The notes under the pieces: generated by a model
Database searches by the model: none
Told to the model about the DNA's origin: nothing
Seen by the model: the letters and a program-made list of their open reading frames with translations, nothing else
Origin: Chryseobacterium sp. JUb7
GTDB taxonomy: Bacteria; Bacteroidota; Bacteroidia; Flavobacteriales; Weeksellaceae
DNA: 64,000 nt
Assembly (NCBI RefSeq): GCF_024806495.1
Contig: NZ_JANUFF010000005.1
Span: 248,001 to 312,000 of the forward strand
Direction: 5' to 3'
Program-made: the position numbers and the translations under genes
Shown here: one piece after another, positions 19,485-28,392 of the stretch
How positions within the stretch are numbered: position 1 is the first letter of the stretch
How the letters are laid out: each line of letters begins with the position of its first letter

Positions 19485-21023
19485 ATGAAGAGTACTTTAA
19501 AAAAACTATTACCATTTGCAGTAGTAGGCGTTATGTCAGGAGCTACTACCGTTGGAGCATTACAATATTTCGATCATACCTCCAATAACGGAGACCAGTC
19601 TTATTTTACAAAATCATCCAATGTTTCTTTTGCAGGAATGAATTCTGCAGCAGTGGGAGATGATTTCGTAAAAGCAGCGAAAACAACAGTTCCGGCTGTA
19701 GTAACAATTAAGAACTATCAAAACAGAGCTTCAAGCGGCGGCAGAGCTTCTGAGCAGGATTTATTTGATTTCTTTTTCGGAGATCCTTTTGGGGGTGGCG
19801 GAAGAAATCAGCAAAGACCCAAACAACAGCAGGCACCGGACAATATGCCTTCTGGTATGGGATCGGGAGTAATCATCTCTCCGGATGGTTATATCATCTC
19901 AAACAACCACGTGGTAGCCGGAGCCAGTAAGCTGGAAGTTGTATTAAGCAATAAAAAATCTTATATCGCAACATTGGTGGGAACTGACCCGAATACGGAT
20001 ATTTCATTATTAAAGATTGAAGAAAAAGGTCTTCCTTATTTAAATTTTGCCAATTCAGACAATATTGAAGTAGGACAATGGGCATTGGCAGTAGGAAACC
20101 CGCTTGGATTAAACTCCACTGTAACAGCAGGTATTATTTCTGCTAAAGGAAGAGGAATCGGAATCTTGGGTGCACAGGGAAAAGCTGCGAACCCAATTGA
20201 AAGTTTTATTCAGACGGATGCCGCTATTAACCCTGGAAACTCGGGAGGTGCACTTGTCAATACCAATGGAGATCTTATCGGTATCAATTCTGCGATTCAA
20301 TCGACTACGGGATATTATCAGGGGTACGGATTTGCCGTTCCTGCTAACCTGGCCAGAAAAATTGTAGAAGACATCAAGAAATTCGGTATTGTACAGAGAG
20401 GGTTCTTAGGGGTAACATCTGTTGACCTTTCTGATGATCAGCAAATAGCCGCTTATAACAAACAGTTTAAAACTAATATTAAATCCGGTTCAGGAGTTTA
20501 TATTACAGGATTCGGAGACAGCAGTGGTGCTCAGGATGCAGGCTTAAGCAAGGGAGATATTATCACTAAAATTGACGCTACTCCTGTAACAGATTTTGCA
20601 GATTTATCGATCGCAATCGGAAGCAAACGTCCGGGAGATAAGGTTGCAGTGACTTACCTGAGAAATGGTAAAGAAAACACAACTACAGTTACTTTAAAAG
20701 ACCAGAAAGGAGGAACCTCTACAAGAACGAAAGCAGATCTTAGTGTAGGTGAAAAAATTGGTGCAGATTTTGAACCGTTAAGTGACAGATTTAAAACAGA
20801 TTATGGCTTGAATAGTGGTGTCGTTGCTAAAAATGTTTCTGAAGGCAGCGAAATGGCTAAAATAGGAGTTGTAGATAACTATATCGTCATTGAAATCAAC
20901 GGTAAGCCAGTGAATTCGCAAAAAGATGTGGAAAAGATACTGGATAAATATTCAGGAAACGTACAGGTAAAATTCGTAGATGAATATGGAAGAATCTACA
21001 CTAAAGGATTTAAAATGCCTTAA
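19485..21023 (+). CDS. HtrA/Do-family periplasmic serine protease
   Basis: The 512-residue protein is a periplasmic quality-control protease and chaperone. After an N-terminal signal or membrane segment, a Gly/Gln-rich loop (about 85-125) resembles the LA loop. The protease domain holds the catalytic triad: His in SNNHVVAG, Asp in NTDISLLK and Ser in NPGNSGGAL. Two PDZ domains follow (about 305-395 and 425-512). It is a single gene with a strong terminator. Confidence 0.95.
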   Translation: MKSTLKKLLPFAVVGVMSGATTVGALQYFDHTSNNGDQSYFTKSSNVSFAGMNSAAVGDDFVKAAKTTVPAVVTIKNYQNRASSGGRASEQDLFDFFFGDPFGGGGRNQQRPKQQQAPDNMPSGMGSGVIISPDGYIISNNHVVAGASKLEVVLSNKKSYIATLVGTDPNTDISLLKIEEKGLPYLNFANSDNIEVGQWALAVGNPLGLNSTVTAGIISAKGRGIGILGAQGKAANPIESFIQTDAAINPGNSGGALVNTNGDLIGINSAIQSTTGYYQGYGFAVPANLARKIVEDIKKFGIVQRGFLGVTSVDLSDDQQIAAYNKQFKTNIKSGSGVYITGFGDSSGAQDAGLSKGDIITKIDATPVTDFADLSIAIGSKRPGDKVAVTYLRNGKENTTTVTLKDQKGGTSTRTKADLSVGEKIGADFEPLSDRFKTDYGLNSGVVAKNVSEGSEMAKIGVVDNYIVIEINGKPVNSQKDVEKILDKYSGNVQVKFVDEYGRIYTKGFKMP

Positions 21024-21054
21024 TCATTAAAACTAAACATTTCTTCATATCAAC

Positions 21055-21084
21055 AAAAAACGCTGCAAAGATTTTGCAGCGTTT
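21055..21084. terminator. Bidirectional terminator between convergent genes
   Basis: A 12-bp stem AAACGCTGCAAA with TTTGCAGCGTTT around a 3-base loop, with T runs on both strands. Confidence 0.9.
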
Positions 21085-21087
21085 TTT

Positions 21088-21543
21088 TTATTTAGATTGA
21101 TTCATTTTATCCGTGATATTTTTCTTCTTTTTCCGTTCATAAATAATCTCTACAATCTTACCTCCGATCCATGAAAAAGGAAAGAAAGTCAGGAAAATAG
21201 AAATCTTATAAAATGTAGGATGATAAGGAAAAATAATAACATCCAGCATTGCTATAAAAAGCATAATAAAGCCAATAAGGATCGCATAAGCAACTTTAGC
21301 ATACTTTACAATAATTGCTGTTGCCACTCCTCCAATTGTAGTTCCTAATCCGGAAATAAACAACAGGAATCCAAAGAAAGCTCCATTATCCTTCATGCTG
21401 AAAAGGAATCTTTGCCAATGCTCAAAGGGAGCAAAAGCTTCGAAAGTAACCCATTGCGGAAACACTCTTATACCAAGAGTAATAATAAGCCCTGCAATAG
21501 CGAGCCCTACAATAACCGCAATTGTATTTCTTAGAAAATTCAT
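21088..21543 (-). CDS. Small four-helix membrane protein, unrecognised
   Basis: The 151-residue protein has four hydrophobic segments (about 5-25, 55-80, 84-107 and 112-133) and a basic tail ending in a Lys cluster. I see no motif that fixes its role. Its ATG overlaps the ridA stop codon by one base (TAATG), so the two are probably translationally coupled. Confidence 0.75.
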   Translation of the reverse strand: MNFLRNTIAVIVGLAIAGLIITLGIRVFPQWVTFEAFAPFEHWQRFLFSMKDNGAFFGFLLFISGLGTTIGGVATAIIVKYAKVAYAILIGFIMLFIAMLDVIIFPYHPTFYKISIFLTFFPFSWIGGKIVEIIYERKKKKNITDKMNQSK

Positions 21544-21923
21544 TAATCCTGGTGTGCGATCATAGAAATTTCGATGTCAACATTTTTAGGCAGGCAAGAA
21601 ACCTGTACCGTTTCACGAGCGGGATAGCTTTCAGCATCAAGATAAGATGCATAAATATCATTCATTACCGCAAAATCATCCATACTTTTAAGAAAGATCG
21701 TAGCTTTTACAACATTTTTAAAAGTCATTCCTGCTTCAGTAAGAATCGCCTCAAGATTTTTCATTACCTGATGGGTTTCCTTTTCAATTCCTTCTACCAA
21801 TTTACCAGTTGCAGGATCTACAGGGATCTGACCAGAGATGTACAATACACCGTTTGCCATGTTTGCTTGAGAATAAGGTCCGATTGCTGCAGGAGCATTC
21901 ACTGTGTTGATTATTTGTTTCAT
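21543..21923 (-). CDS. ridA: RidA family enamine/imine deaminase
   Basis: The 126-residue protein matches RidA, which hydrolyses reactive 2-aminoacrylate made by PLP enzymes. The start (INTVNAPAAIGPYSQA), the LYISGQIP segment, and the C-terminal PARETVQVSCLP with the conserved Arg are all present. Trimers form in the cytosol. It is followed immediately by the small membrane protein gene. Confidence 0.96.
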   Translation of the reverse strand: MKQIINTVNAPAAIGPYSQANMANGVLYISGQIPVDPATGKLVEGIEKETHQVMKNLEAILTEAGMTFKNVVKATIFLKSMDDFAVMNDIYASYLDAESYPARETVQVSCLPKNVDIEISMIAHQD

Positions 21924-22067
21924 ATGTGGATATTTATTTTTCTATAAGATCATATGTAATCACCAGATGCTGTATTTTATGATCATAAAAATTCATTACC
22001 AGTGATTTCATTAGAATTTATTTTGGGTGCAAATATAAAATTTATATTGTCAAATTTCAATTCAATG

Positions 22068-24656
22068 TTAGAAAGGTGCGTTTGGTTGTGTAAAACTTCT
22101 GTCTTTATACTTCAGCGCATCACTTAAGATATTGGCTTTGATACCGATAAAGAAATCATAGACTTTATACTGCCCGAAAGGAACCCAGTTGAAATTGATG
22201 GTAAAACTTCGCTGATCTCTTGAAAAACCAATTCTTGTATACGCCAATTCTTTAGTCACCATATCATAATGGGTACTCCCGTTGATATTCCAGTAAGGAG
22301 TAAGCTTAAGACTTCCGTCTAATCCTACTGACGCCAGTCTTGTCGGAGTTCTGGATGCTGTACTCTTTGTATAAGCATAGTTGGCATTGATATTTAATGT
22401 CCATGCCTGATCAAAGTGAGCATAATTATCAGCATCAAAATAATAATTTTCATTTCTGATTTCCCCTTTGGTATCATACTTTTTAGCATAGTCTTCTTTT
22501 TTACCGAAAATCTCACTGCTTAAAGGATAAGACATCTGTACATTGAACCCCTGGACACTGAAACTTCCGAAATCCTCTGTTCTGATTCCCGTATCCTGTC
22601 CCGGAATATAAATGATTTTATAAGGATCCAAAGACAAACTTGTATTGACACTTAATTTATTATTAAAGAATGACGACTGTCCGTTGATCGTAATAATAGA
22701 CCAAGGGTGATCTTTTGCAGCAAAATTATAGTTTCCTGAAAGATTCAGTGATTCGAAGATCTTTACTTTTTTCACCCCCGTAGAATCACTTTTAGACTTT
22801 ACTTTCATTTCAATATTGTTTCCAACATTAAAATTTAAAGCTCCTACCATTCCACTTGTAGGAGTTCCTACAATACCACCGTCAAATATTGAATAAGGCG
22901 TTAAAGCTCCGTTGGCATCATAATAGTTTTTATAATATCCAAATCCGGAACCTCCAAAATCAGGTGAATAGGTAAATCCGATACTCGGAGTCATCATATG
23001 TCTGATCGCTTCAACCGCCGAACCTTTTTTAAACTTCATCATTCCATAAAGTGTTGTCTGAAGACTTGCTGTTGTTGAAAAATAAGAATATCCGGTAATG
23101 CCTTTCTCTGTTTCATTAACCACGACATTTTTTACCGGGTCGTAAAATTTTCTTAGGGTTTTTGTAGTCAGAGCATTATCGATGTTAGCTCCCAAACTGA
23201 ATGTAAAATACTTTGCTACCGTAGTATTGGTTCCTAAAGCAATATTATTTTTAAGTCCAGTCTGTAATTTGTCCCACATTTCTTTTTTGAAAAGCTCACC
23301 TTCTTCTGTCTGTACATAGTTGGTTATATTAATACCTGTGTTTACCGTAATATTTTCCAGTAACCCTGATCTAACTCCTGTTTTAGATTTGAATAAATAA
23401 AACTGGTTAATCGCCACGTTCATTTGAGGCAAACGAAGATCAGAATTTCCTGTCGCAAAGTTTTGAGAATAAGAAGCAGTTCCTGTAATTGTCATTGGCA
23501 GTTTCAGGAATCTTTTTGTAACGGTAACCGTTGAATTTTGTTGTGTATTCAATACATTCTGATTCAGAATGTAATTATTATTCAGTGTATTATTATAGAA
23601 CTTGGTACTTACAATATCTACAGATGCTGTGAAGTTAAGGAAAGGATTAGCTTTTGTATCCTGAGTATGTCTCCATGCAATTCTGTAGGTGCTGTTTCTG
23701 TTATAATCATCTAAACCTTTGATCCCACGAACCATCGTTCCGATATCTGCAGAAAAGTTCCCTGAATACCTGTATTTTTTAACATAATTCATCTCAGGTC
23801 TTAAGTTCCAGCTTCCTTTGGTATAAATATCGGCAAGAACCTTAAGGTCAAAATGCTCCCCAATCGGCTGATAATACCCTATCCCGTTTAAGAAGAATCC
23901 TACATCCTGTCTTTCTCCAAAACTTGGGATCAAAATACCGGCTGATCTTTTATCTGAGAAAGGTAAAATCGCAAACGGCATAATCAAAGGAGTCGGAACT
24001 CTTTCAATATACAGCTGGATAGGACCGGTAATGATCTGAGATTTATTTTTAGTTTTAATTAATTTAATATTTGAAGCCAGCATATGATAATCGGCTGCCG
24101 TATCTTTCTTCTTGATAAAATATTCATCCGTCGTGTAGAGCGCATTTCTCATCGCAAACACAGAATCATTGTATTTTTTTGTTTTCTGAGCCACAATAAC
24201 CCCTTCACTTTCTTCCGTTCTGGCATTAAAAGCAATGGCCTGTCTTGTTTTGGTATTATACTGAAAATGGTCGGTTTCATATTTCTTCCCTGCCTGAGTG
24301 GTCACTACAGGTTCGATAGTCTTCCCTAAAGAATCCTGTTTTCCACGGGCGAACATCAGATTTTTTTGTTCATCAATGGAAATATAATCTGCATCAATCT
24401 GCATATCCTGGTACTTTACCTGAGCATTTTTGTTCAGATAAATCATTTTTTTCGGGAAATCTCTACGGATATTGTCCGCTTTTGTCTGAAGAATATCTTC
24501 TAACGGTTCCTTTTTTATTACAATGGTATCCTTTTTGGAAATAGTATCATTAACCGCATTTTTAGGCAATTTTTCAGGAGTTTTTTGTGCTAAAAAATTG
24601 TTAAAAATTAGGATAATTAAAATTTGTAATATATTTTTGAAGACGGTTTTGGCCAA
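22068..24656 (-). CDS. lptD: LptD-like LPS assembly outer-membrane protein
   Basis: The 862-residue protein matches the Bacteroidetes form of LptD, which inserts lipopolysaccharide into the outer leaflet. The only fitting start is TTG at 24656, giving a signal peptide that ends near FLAQK. An OstA/LptA-like beta jelly roll follows (about 75-180, with DADYISIDEQKNLMFARG). The large barrel begins near KRSAGILIPSFGERQDVGF and ends with an aromatic-rich strand pattern. It is divergent from the amidase gene with only 64 bases between, which suggests coordinated envelope expression. Confidence 0.88.
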   Translation of the reverse strand: MAKTVFKNILQILIILIFNNFLAQKTPEKLPKNAVNDTISKKDTIVIKKEPLEDILQTKADNIRRDFPKKMIYLNKNAQVKYQDMQIDADYISIDEQKNLMFARGKQDSLGKTIEPVVTTQAGKKYETDHFQYNTKTRQAIAFNARTEESEGVIVAQKTKKYNDSVFAMRNALYTTDEYFIKKKDTAADYHMLASNIKLIKTKNKSQIITGPIQLYIERVPTPLIMPFAILPFSDKRSAGILIPSFGERQDVGFFLNGIGYYQPIGEHFDLKVLADIYTKGSWNLRPEMNYVKKYRYSGNFSADIGTMVRGIKGLDDYNRNSTYRIAWRHTQDTKANPFLNFTASVDIVSTKFYNNTLNNNYILNQNVLNTQQNSTVTVTKRFLKLPMTITGTASYSQNFATGNSDLRLPQMNVAINQFYLFKSKTGVRSGLLENITVNTGINITNYVQTEEGELFKKEMWDKLQTGLKNNIALGTNTTVAKYFTFSLGANIDNALTTKTLRKFYDPVKNVVVNETEKGITGYSYFSTTASLQTTLYGMMKFKKGSAVEAIRHMMTPSIGFTYSPDFGGSGFGYYKNYYDANGALTPYSIFDGGIVGTPTSGMVGALNFNVGNNIEMKVKSKSDSTGVKKVKIFESLNLSGNYNFAAKDHPWSIITINGQSSFFNNKLSVNTSLSLDPYKIIYIPGQDTGIRTEDFGSFSVQGFNVQMSYPLSSEIFGKKEDYAKKYDTKGEIRNENYYFDADNYAHFDQAWTLNINANYAYTKSTASRTPTRLASVGLDGSLKLTPYWNINGSTHYDMVTKELAYTRIGFSRDQRSFTINFNWVPFGQYKVYDFFIGIKANILSDALKYKDRSFTQPNAPF

Positions 24657-24720
24657 TTTTTTATTATATTTATTGTATACAATTAAGGCTCAAAATTAGT
24701 ATAATTTTTAAAACTGTAAG

Positions 24721-26007
24721 ATGCACAAACTAAATTTTAAAATAATTTTATCATTTCTCCTAATTGTCTCAAGTAATTTTATTTTTTCTCAAAAGAAATT
24801 TACACTGGTTTTAGACGCCGGACACGGGGGAAGTGATCATGGAGCTAACAGAAATTACTCTGACATCGGAAGAGTGGCAGAAAAGGATGTTACGCTTGCC
24901 ATAACATTGAAAGTAGGAGCAATGCTCGAAAAAAATAAAGACTTTAAAGTCATTTATACCCGAAAAATTGACGAATATCCTTCGCTTTCTGACAGAACGA
25001 ATCTTGCCAACAGAAGTAAAGCAGATCTTTTTGTATCTATTCACTGTAACTCGGCCGTGAGAAATACAGCCTACGGAACAGAAACTTATGTACAGGGACC
25101 TGATCAGAATGACACCAATCTTGAGGTGGCAAAAAGAGAAAACGACGTGATCTTTCTCGATGAAAAAGATAAACAGACGTTTGGTTCTTATGATGCCAGT
25201 TCTCCGGAATCTTTAATTGCGCTTAAGCTTCAGCAAAGCAAATATCTTGAGTCCAGTCTTCTTTTAGGAGGATTGGTAGAGGATAATTTTGTGAATAAAG
25301 ATAAAAGATTCTCAAGAGGGGTATTTCAGAAAAACCTACACGTTCTTCGTATGAATGCGATGCCATCGGTATTGATCGAGACCGGATTTATCAACCATCC
25401 GGAAGAAAGTCACTATCTGGCATCTGATAAAGGTCAGACAGAAATTGCAGAAAGTATCTATAATGCCATTATTGATTACAAAAAAGCAATCGACAGAAAG
25501 TCTGGAGGTCCTGTAGTTACCAAAAAACCTGAACCGGATAAATTAGCAGAAATTGCTCTTAAAAATGATTTCAGAATTTTATTATTAAGTTCTCCAACAA
25601 AATATAACGAAGGCGACCCTTCCTTGAAAGGACTAAACTATATTCTTCCTATTAAAGAAAACGGGCAGTATAAATACTATTACGGAGTTACCAATCTGGC
25701 TTCAGTGAGAGATATCAATATTAAAACAGCTAAAGACGCAGGGTTTAGAAATGCTTACGCCGTAGGCTTTATGCCAAATCAGAAATTAAGTGCCGGATAC
25801 TATACTATTGAGCTGTATGTGGGCGATAAACTTAATGGAAATTCTTTCATCATGCAGACCCTAAAAGATGTTGAGAGAAACAAAGAAAGCGGAGTATTCT
25901 ATTATACCTATGGAAAATTTTACACTTTAGAGGAGGCTGTAAAAGCTCAAAAAGACATTGAATCTAAAGGAATTAAGAATACTATCATTCAAAAAGTATA
26001 TAAGTAA
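24721..26007 (+). CDS. N-acetylmuramoyl-L-alanine amidase (Amidase_3)
   Basis: The 428-residue enzyme cuts the amide bond between muramic acid and L-Ala in peptidoglycan. A signal peptide (residues 1-24) precedes the Amidase_3 domain. Zinc ligands are seen in VLDAGHGGSDHGA, the Glu of EKDVTL and the His of FVSIHCNS. The catalytic Glu lies in LIETGFINHPEE. A C-terminal region (about 285-428) resembles a SPOR-type binding module. Its partner gene across the divergent promoter is the LptD-like gene. Confidence 0.93.
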   Translation: MHKLNFKIILSFLLIVSSNFIFSQKKFTLVLDAGHGGSDHGANRNYSDIGRVAEKDVTLAITLKVGAMLEKNKDFKVIYTRKIDEYPSLSDRTNLANRSKADLFVSIHCNSAVRNTAYGTETYVQGPDQNDTNLEVAKRENDVIFLDEKDKQTFGSYDASSPESLIALKLQQSKYLESSLLLGGLVEDNFVNKDKRFSRGVFQKNLHVLRMNAMPSVLIETGFINHPEESHYLASDKGQTEIAESIYNAIIDYKKAIDRKSGGPVVTKKPEPDKLAEIALKNDFRILLLSSPTKYNEGDPSLKGLNYILPIKENGQYKYYYGVTNLASVRDINIKTAKDAGFRNAYAVGFMPNQKLSAGYYTIELYVGDKLNGNSFIMQTLKDVERNKESGVFYYTYGKFYTLEEAVKAQKDIESKGIKNTIIQKVYK

Positions 26008-26020
26008 TAAAAAAAAATAT

Positions 26021-26051
26021 TTTGAAGTTAAAAAGTTAATCATTACTTTTG
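26021..26051 (+). promoter_or_regulatory. Promoter of tRNA-Glu
   Basis: TTTG (26021-26024), 19 bases, then TACTTTTG (26044-26051) is a textbook Bacteroidetes promoter. Transcription should begin close to the tRNA 5' end at 26066. Confidence 0.8.
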
Positions 26052-26065
26052 CAACCTCAAAATTT

Positions 26066-26140
26066 GGCCTATTCGTCTAGTGGTTAGGACTCAAGGTTTT
26101 CATCCTTGCAACAGGAGTTCGATTCTCCTATAGGCTACCA
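26066..26140 (+). tRNA. tRNA-Glu (anticodon TTC), CCA encoded
   Basis: Cloverleaf: acceptor GGCCTAT with ATAGGCT (G1-U72), anticodon stem CAAGG with CCTTG around loop TTTTCAT, and T arm GGAGTTCGATTCTCC. The 3' CCA is encoded. It differs from the two later tRNA-Glu genes in the acceptor and anticodon stems. Confidence 0.95.
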
Positions 26141-26151
26141 AAAATTGTATA

Positions 26152-26181
26152 AAAGCTCCTTTTTCAAGGAGCTTTTTATTT
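26152..26181 (+). terminator. Terminator after the first tRNA-Glu
   Basis: A 10-bp stem AAAGCTCCTT with AAGGAGCTTT around a short loop, followed by a T-rich run. Confidence 0.85.
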
Positions 26182-26586
26182 TTAACATAAGCTTAGCTTT
26201 ACTTTATCATTATCTGCAGTTCAGATTGATGAACTTAAATCAAAACCTTCCCTCTTATACAAATAGAAAATACTCATTCCCTTTTATTCCTTACTACTTA
26301 TAGAATTTTAGGCAACTGGAAATCTCAGTTAAAAAAAACATCTTTGGGCATTTAAGTTTCTTGCTTATAAATTATAAAAATATCTGCAAAAAAGTCTGTA
26401 AAAATCTCAATTCAATCCTGATACTAGACATCCATTTAAAAAACGCCATATTCAGGAGCTTTTCAATTTTTATTTTTTTATGCTAAAAAATTTATCTTCA
26501 AGTTTTATCTTTAATTTTTCAGAAAAAATAATTATATTGTATCTCAGTTATTTAAAAACAATTATCTGGAAAATTACATTTAAGAT
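26182..26586. other. AT-rich intergenic stretch without a visible gene
   Basis: About 400 bases with only short open frames, none with a credible start, family resemblance or ribosome site. I see no strong repeat or structure apart from T-rich runs. Confidence 0.6.
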
Positions 26587-26616
26587 TTTGTTGGTTAGAA
26601 AAAATTATTAACTTTG
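26587..26616 (+). promoter_or_regulatory. Promoter of the 106-residue protein gene
   Basis: TTTG (26587-26590), 18 bases, then TAACTTTG (26609-26616). The leader to ATG 26678 would be about 55 bases. Confidence 0.65.
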
Positions 26617-26677
26617 CAGCCGCTTAGAAGGAAATGAATTTATACAATTCATCTCGTGATAAGCAAAAATTCATATC

Positions 26678-26998
26678 ATGCCGGATTTAAAAATACAAGA
26701 AGCTAAATTGCTTTTTAAGAAAATCCACTCTAACCCAAAAAGTTACGATTTAAAAATCAATGAAGATGGGATATCAGGCAGAGATGATAAAATAAGTTTC
26801 AGACTTTACAGGACGGGAGAAAGGGTAGCTTTTGAAGTATCGATTGACGAACTCACCTTCACCAATACCACTGGGGAATGGAACAACGCGATGATAATGT
26901 TGGAAAACACTATCAAAAAAATAGAAAGAGAAGACGAAAATTTAAAAATAGAACAGGCGATAGATAAACTAAGAAAATACCTATCTGAAGAAAATTAA
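26678..26998 (+). CDS. Small cytosolic protein, unrecognised
   Basis: The 106-residue protein has a beta-rich N-terminal half with SYDLKINEDGISGRDD and a charged helical C-terminal half rich in Lys and Glu. There is no signal peptide. I recognise no family. A good promoter upstream and balanced codon use support it as real. It lies between a tRNA gene and rpsT. Confidence 0.65.
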   Translation: MPDLKIQEAKLLFKKIHSNPKSYDLKINEDGISGRDDKISFRLYRTGERVAFEVSIDELTFTNTTGEWNNAMIMLENTIKKIEREDENLKIEQAIDKLRKYLSEEN

Positions 26999-27015
26999 AA
27001 AATCTTAAAAAAAGA

Positions 27016-27047
27016 TTTGGTAGTTAAAAAAATAGTTTATACTTTTG
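27016..27047 (+). promoter_or_regulatory. Promoter of rpsT
   Basis: TTTG (27016-27019), 20 bases, then TACTTTTG (27040-27047). The rpsT ATG is 19 bases downstream. Confidence 0.75.
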
Positions 27048-27065
27048 CACTCACATTTGAACGAT

Positions 27066-27320
27066 ATGGCAAATCATAAATCAGCACTAAAAAGAATCAG
27101 ACAGAACGAAGTTAGAAGAGTTCGTAACAGATACTATCACAAGACTGCAAGAACAGCTTTGAAAGTATTAAGAAATGAAGAAAACAAAGCTGCAGCTGCT
27201 GAGCAGTTGCCAAAGGTTATCTCTTTGTTGGATAAATTAGCTAAGAAAAACATTATCCACAAAAACAAAGCGGCTAACTTAAAAAGCAAATTAACTAAGC
27301 ACGTTAACAAACTAGCTTAA
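27066..27320 (+). CDS. rpsT: 30S ribosomal protein S20
   Basis: S20, 84 residues, binds 16S rRNA early in 30S assembly. The start is ATG 27066 ([18 protein letters not shown]). The TTG at 27045 lies inside the promoter element and is rejected. A helical, Lys/Arg-rich sequence to the C-terminal [15 protein letters not shown] fits the family. Two tRNA-Glu genes follow 11 bases downstream and may be co-transcribed. Confidence 0.97.
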   Translation: MANHKSALKRIRQNEVRRVRNRYYHKTARTALKVLRNEENKAAAAEQLPKVISLLDKLAKKNIIHKNKAANLKSKLTKHVNKLA

Positions 27321-27331
27321 TAAGTATAGTT

Positions 27332-27403
27332 GGCCCGTTCGTCTATCGGTTAGGACCTCAGATTTTCATTCTGGTAAGAGGGGTTCGATTCCCCTACGGG
27401 CTA
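27332..27403 (+). tRNA. tRNA-Glu (anticodon TTC), copy 2
   Basis: Acceptor GGCCCGT with ACGGGCT, anticodon stem TCAGA with TCTGG around loop TTTTCAT, T arm GGGGTTCGATTCCCC. No CCA is encoded after the discriminator A. Confidence 0.95.
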
Positions 27404-27497
27404 CAAAACTTAATCACTACTAACCGAGTGTTTAAGGTAAGAGTTGATACTTATAAAAACAAAATACTAACCCTGTAATTTATTTACAGTTTGGTAG

Positions 27498-27569
27498 ATG
27501 GCCCGTTCGTCTATCGGTTAGGACCTCAGATTTTCATTCTGGTAAGAGGGGTTCGATTCCCCTACGGGC
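27498..27569 (+). tRNA. tRNA-Glu (anticodon TTC), copy 3
   Basis: Identical in sequence to copy 2 and separated from it by 94 bases of unrelated AT-rich spacer. This points to a recent duplication or gene conversion. No CCA is encoded. Confidence 0.95.
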
Positions 27570-27570
27570 T

Positions 27571-27606
27571 ACAAAGAGACTTTAAAATTAAAGTCTCTTT
27601 TTTTTG
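27571..27606 (+). terminator. Terminator after the tRNA-Glu pair
   Basis: An 11-bp stem AAAGAGACTTT with AAAGTCTCTTT and a long T run. Confidence 0.9.
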
Positions 27607-27641
27607 TTTATTATTTTTATGAATTAACGCGGAAAATGTTA

Positions 27642-27672
27642 TACCTTTGCAATTCATCAGATGATATGATGT
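27642..27672 (+). promoter_or_regulatory. gntR promoter element and operator
   Basis: TACCTTTG (27642-27649) is a -7 element. Directly after it lies TCATCAGATGA followed by TATGATG, covering the expected start of transcription. The same motif recurs before the exporter gene, so autorepression by the GntR protein is likely. Confidence 0.7.
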
Positions 27673-27681
27673 TTAATTAAA

Positions 27682-28338
27682 ATGCAGATTCAAAGAAGAA
27701 CATTAGCACAGGAAGTAGCAGAGAGATTAACTGAGGGTATATTCAATGACGAATTCGCTGTAGGCACAAAACTACCTATCGAACCCGAATTGATGCAGAT
27801 GTATGGTGTCGGTCGCTCAAGCATCCGTGAAGCTATAAAAATTTTATCAATTAAAGGAATACTAAATGTTCAGCAGGGTGTAGGGACTTTTGTCGTTTCA
27901 AAAAATGCCCAGGAATCTTTAGAATCTCAGATGGATAAGGCGCAAATTGAAGATGTATTTGAAGTGAGATCACTTTTAGATGCAAAAATTGCCGCCAAAG
28001 CAGCTATTTACCGTACCGAAGAAGATCTAATAAATATAAAAATGCATTTAGATCTCAGGAATAAACTAGCTGAGGAAGATAAAGCTACAGAATGCTATGA
28101 AGCTGATATAAATTTTCATGTGGCTATTGCCGAAGCCTGTGGTAATACTCTTTTAAAAGAAATCTTTATCATTGCCAGCCAACACATTCTCAGATCTTTT
28201 GTAAGCAGTCATAACAACAATACAGAGCCTTTTAAAATCTCTCAAAAAATACATACTGAACTCTATCAGTCAATAGCAGATAAAAATTCAGAAAAAGCTG
28301 AATTTATAGCACAACAGATTGTTGATAGAGTATATTAA
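27682..28338 (+). CDS. GntR-family regulator, FadR subfamily
   Basis: The 218-residue protein has an N-terminal winged helix (about 8-75, with the recognition segment GVGRSSIREAIKILS and the wing VQQGVGTFVV) and a C-terminal FCD domain. The FCD metal/ligand residues fit DINFHVAIAEACGN and a later His in IHTELYQSI. FCD regulators sense small organic acids or sugars, and the ligand here is unknown. The matching palindromes before this gene and before the exporter imply that it controls both. Confidence 0.92.
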   Translation: MQIQRRTLAQEVAERLTEGIFNDEFAVGTKLPIEPELMQMYGVGRSSIREAIKILSIKGILNVQQGVGTFVVSKNAQESLESQMDKAQIEDVFEVRSLLDAKIAAKAAIYRTEEDLINIKMHLDLRNKLAEEDKATECYEADINFHVAIAEACGNTLLKEIFIIASQHILRSFVSSHNNNTEPFKISQKIHTELYQSIADKNSEKAEFIAQQIVDRVY

Positions 28339-28354
28339 GATAAAAATTTAATCA

Positions 28355-28379
28355 AATTCATCAGATGACATGATGAATT
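28355..28379 (+). promoter_or_regulatory. GntR operator before the exporter gene
   Basis: A perfect inverted repeat with 9-base arms, AATTCATCA and TGATGAATT, separated by 7 bases. It contains the inner palindrome TCATCAGATGA also seen before gntR. It lies 14 bases before the exporter ATG. Confidence 0.75.
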
Positions 28380-28392
28380 AAAACATTATTCT

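Noticed and set aside
26182..26586. Possible small RNA or gene in the AT-rich gap
   Set aside because: No promoter-terminator pair or credible frame could be found inside the gap.
27404..27497. A third structural RNA between the twin tRNA-Glu genes
   Set aside because: The 94-base spacer shows no cloverleaf or long stem.
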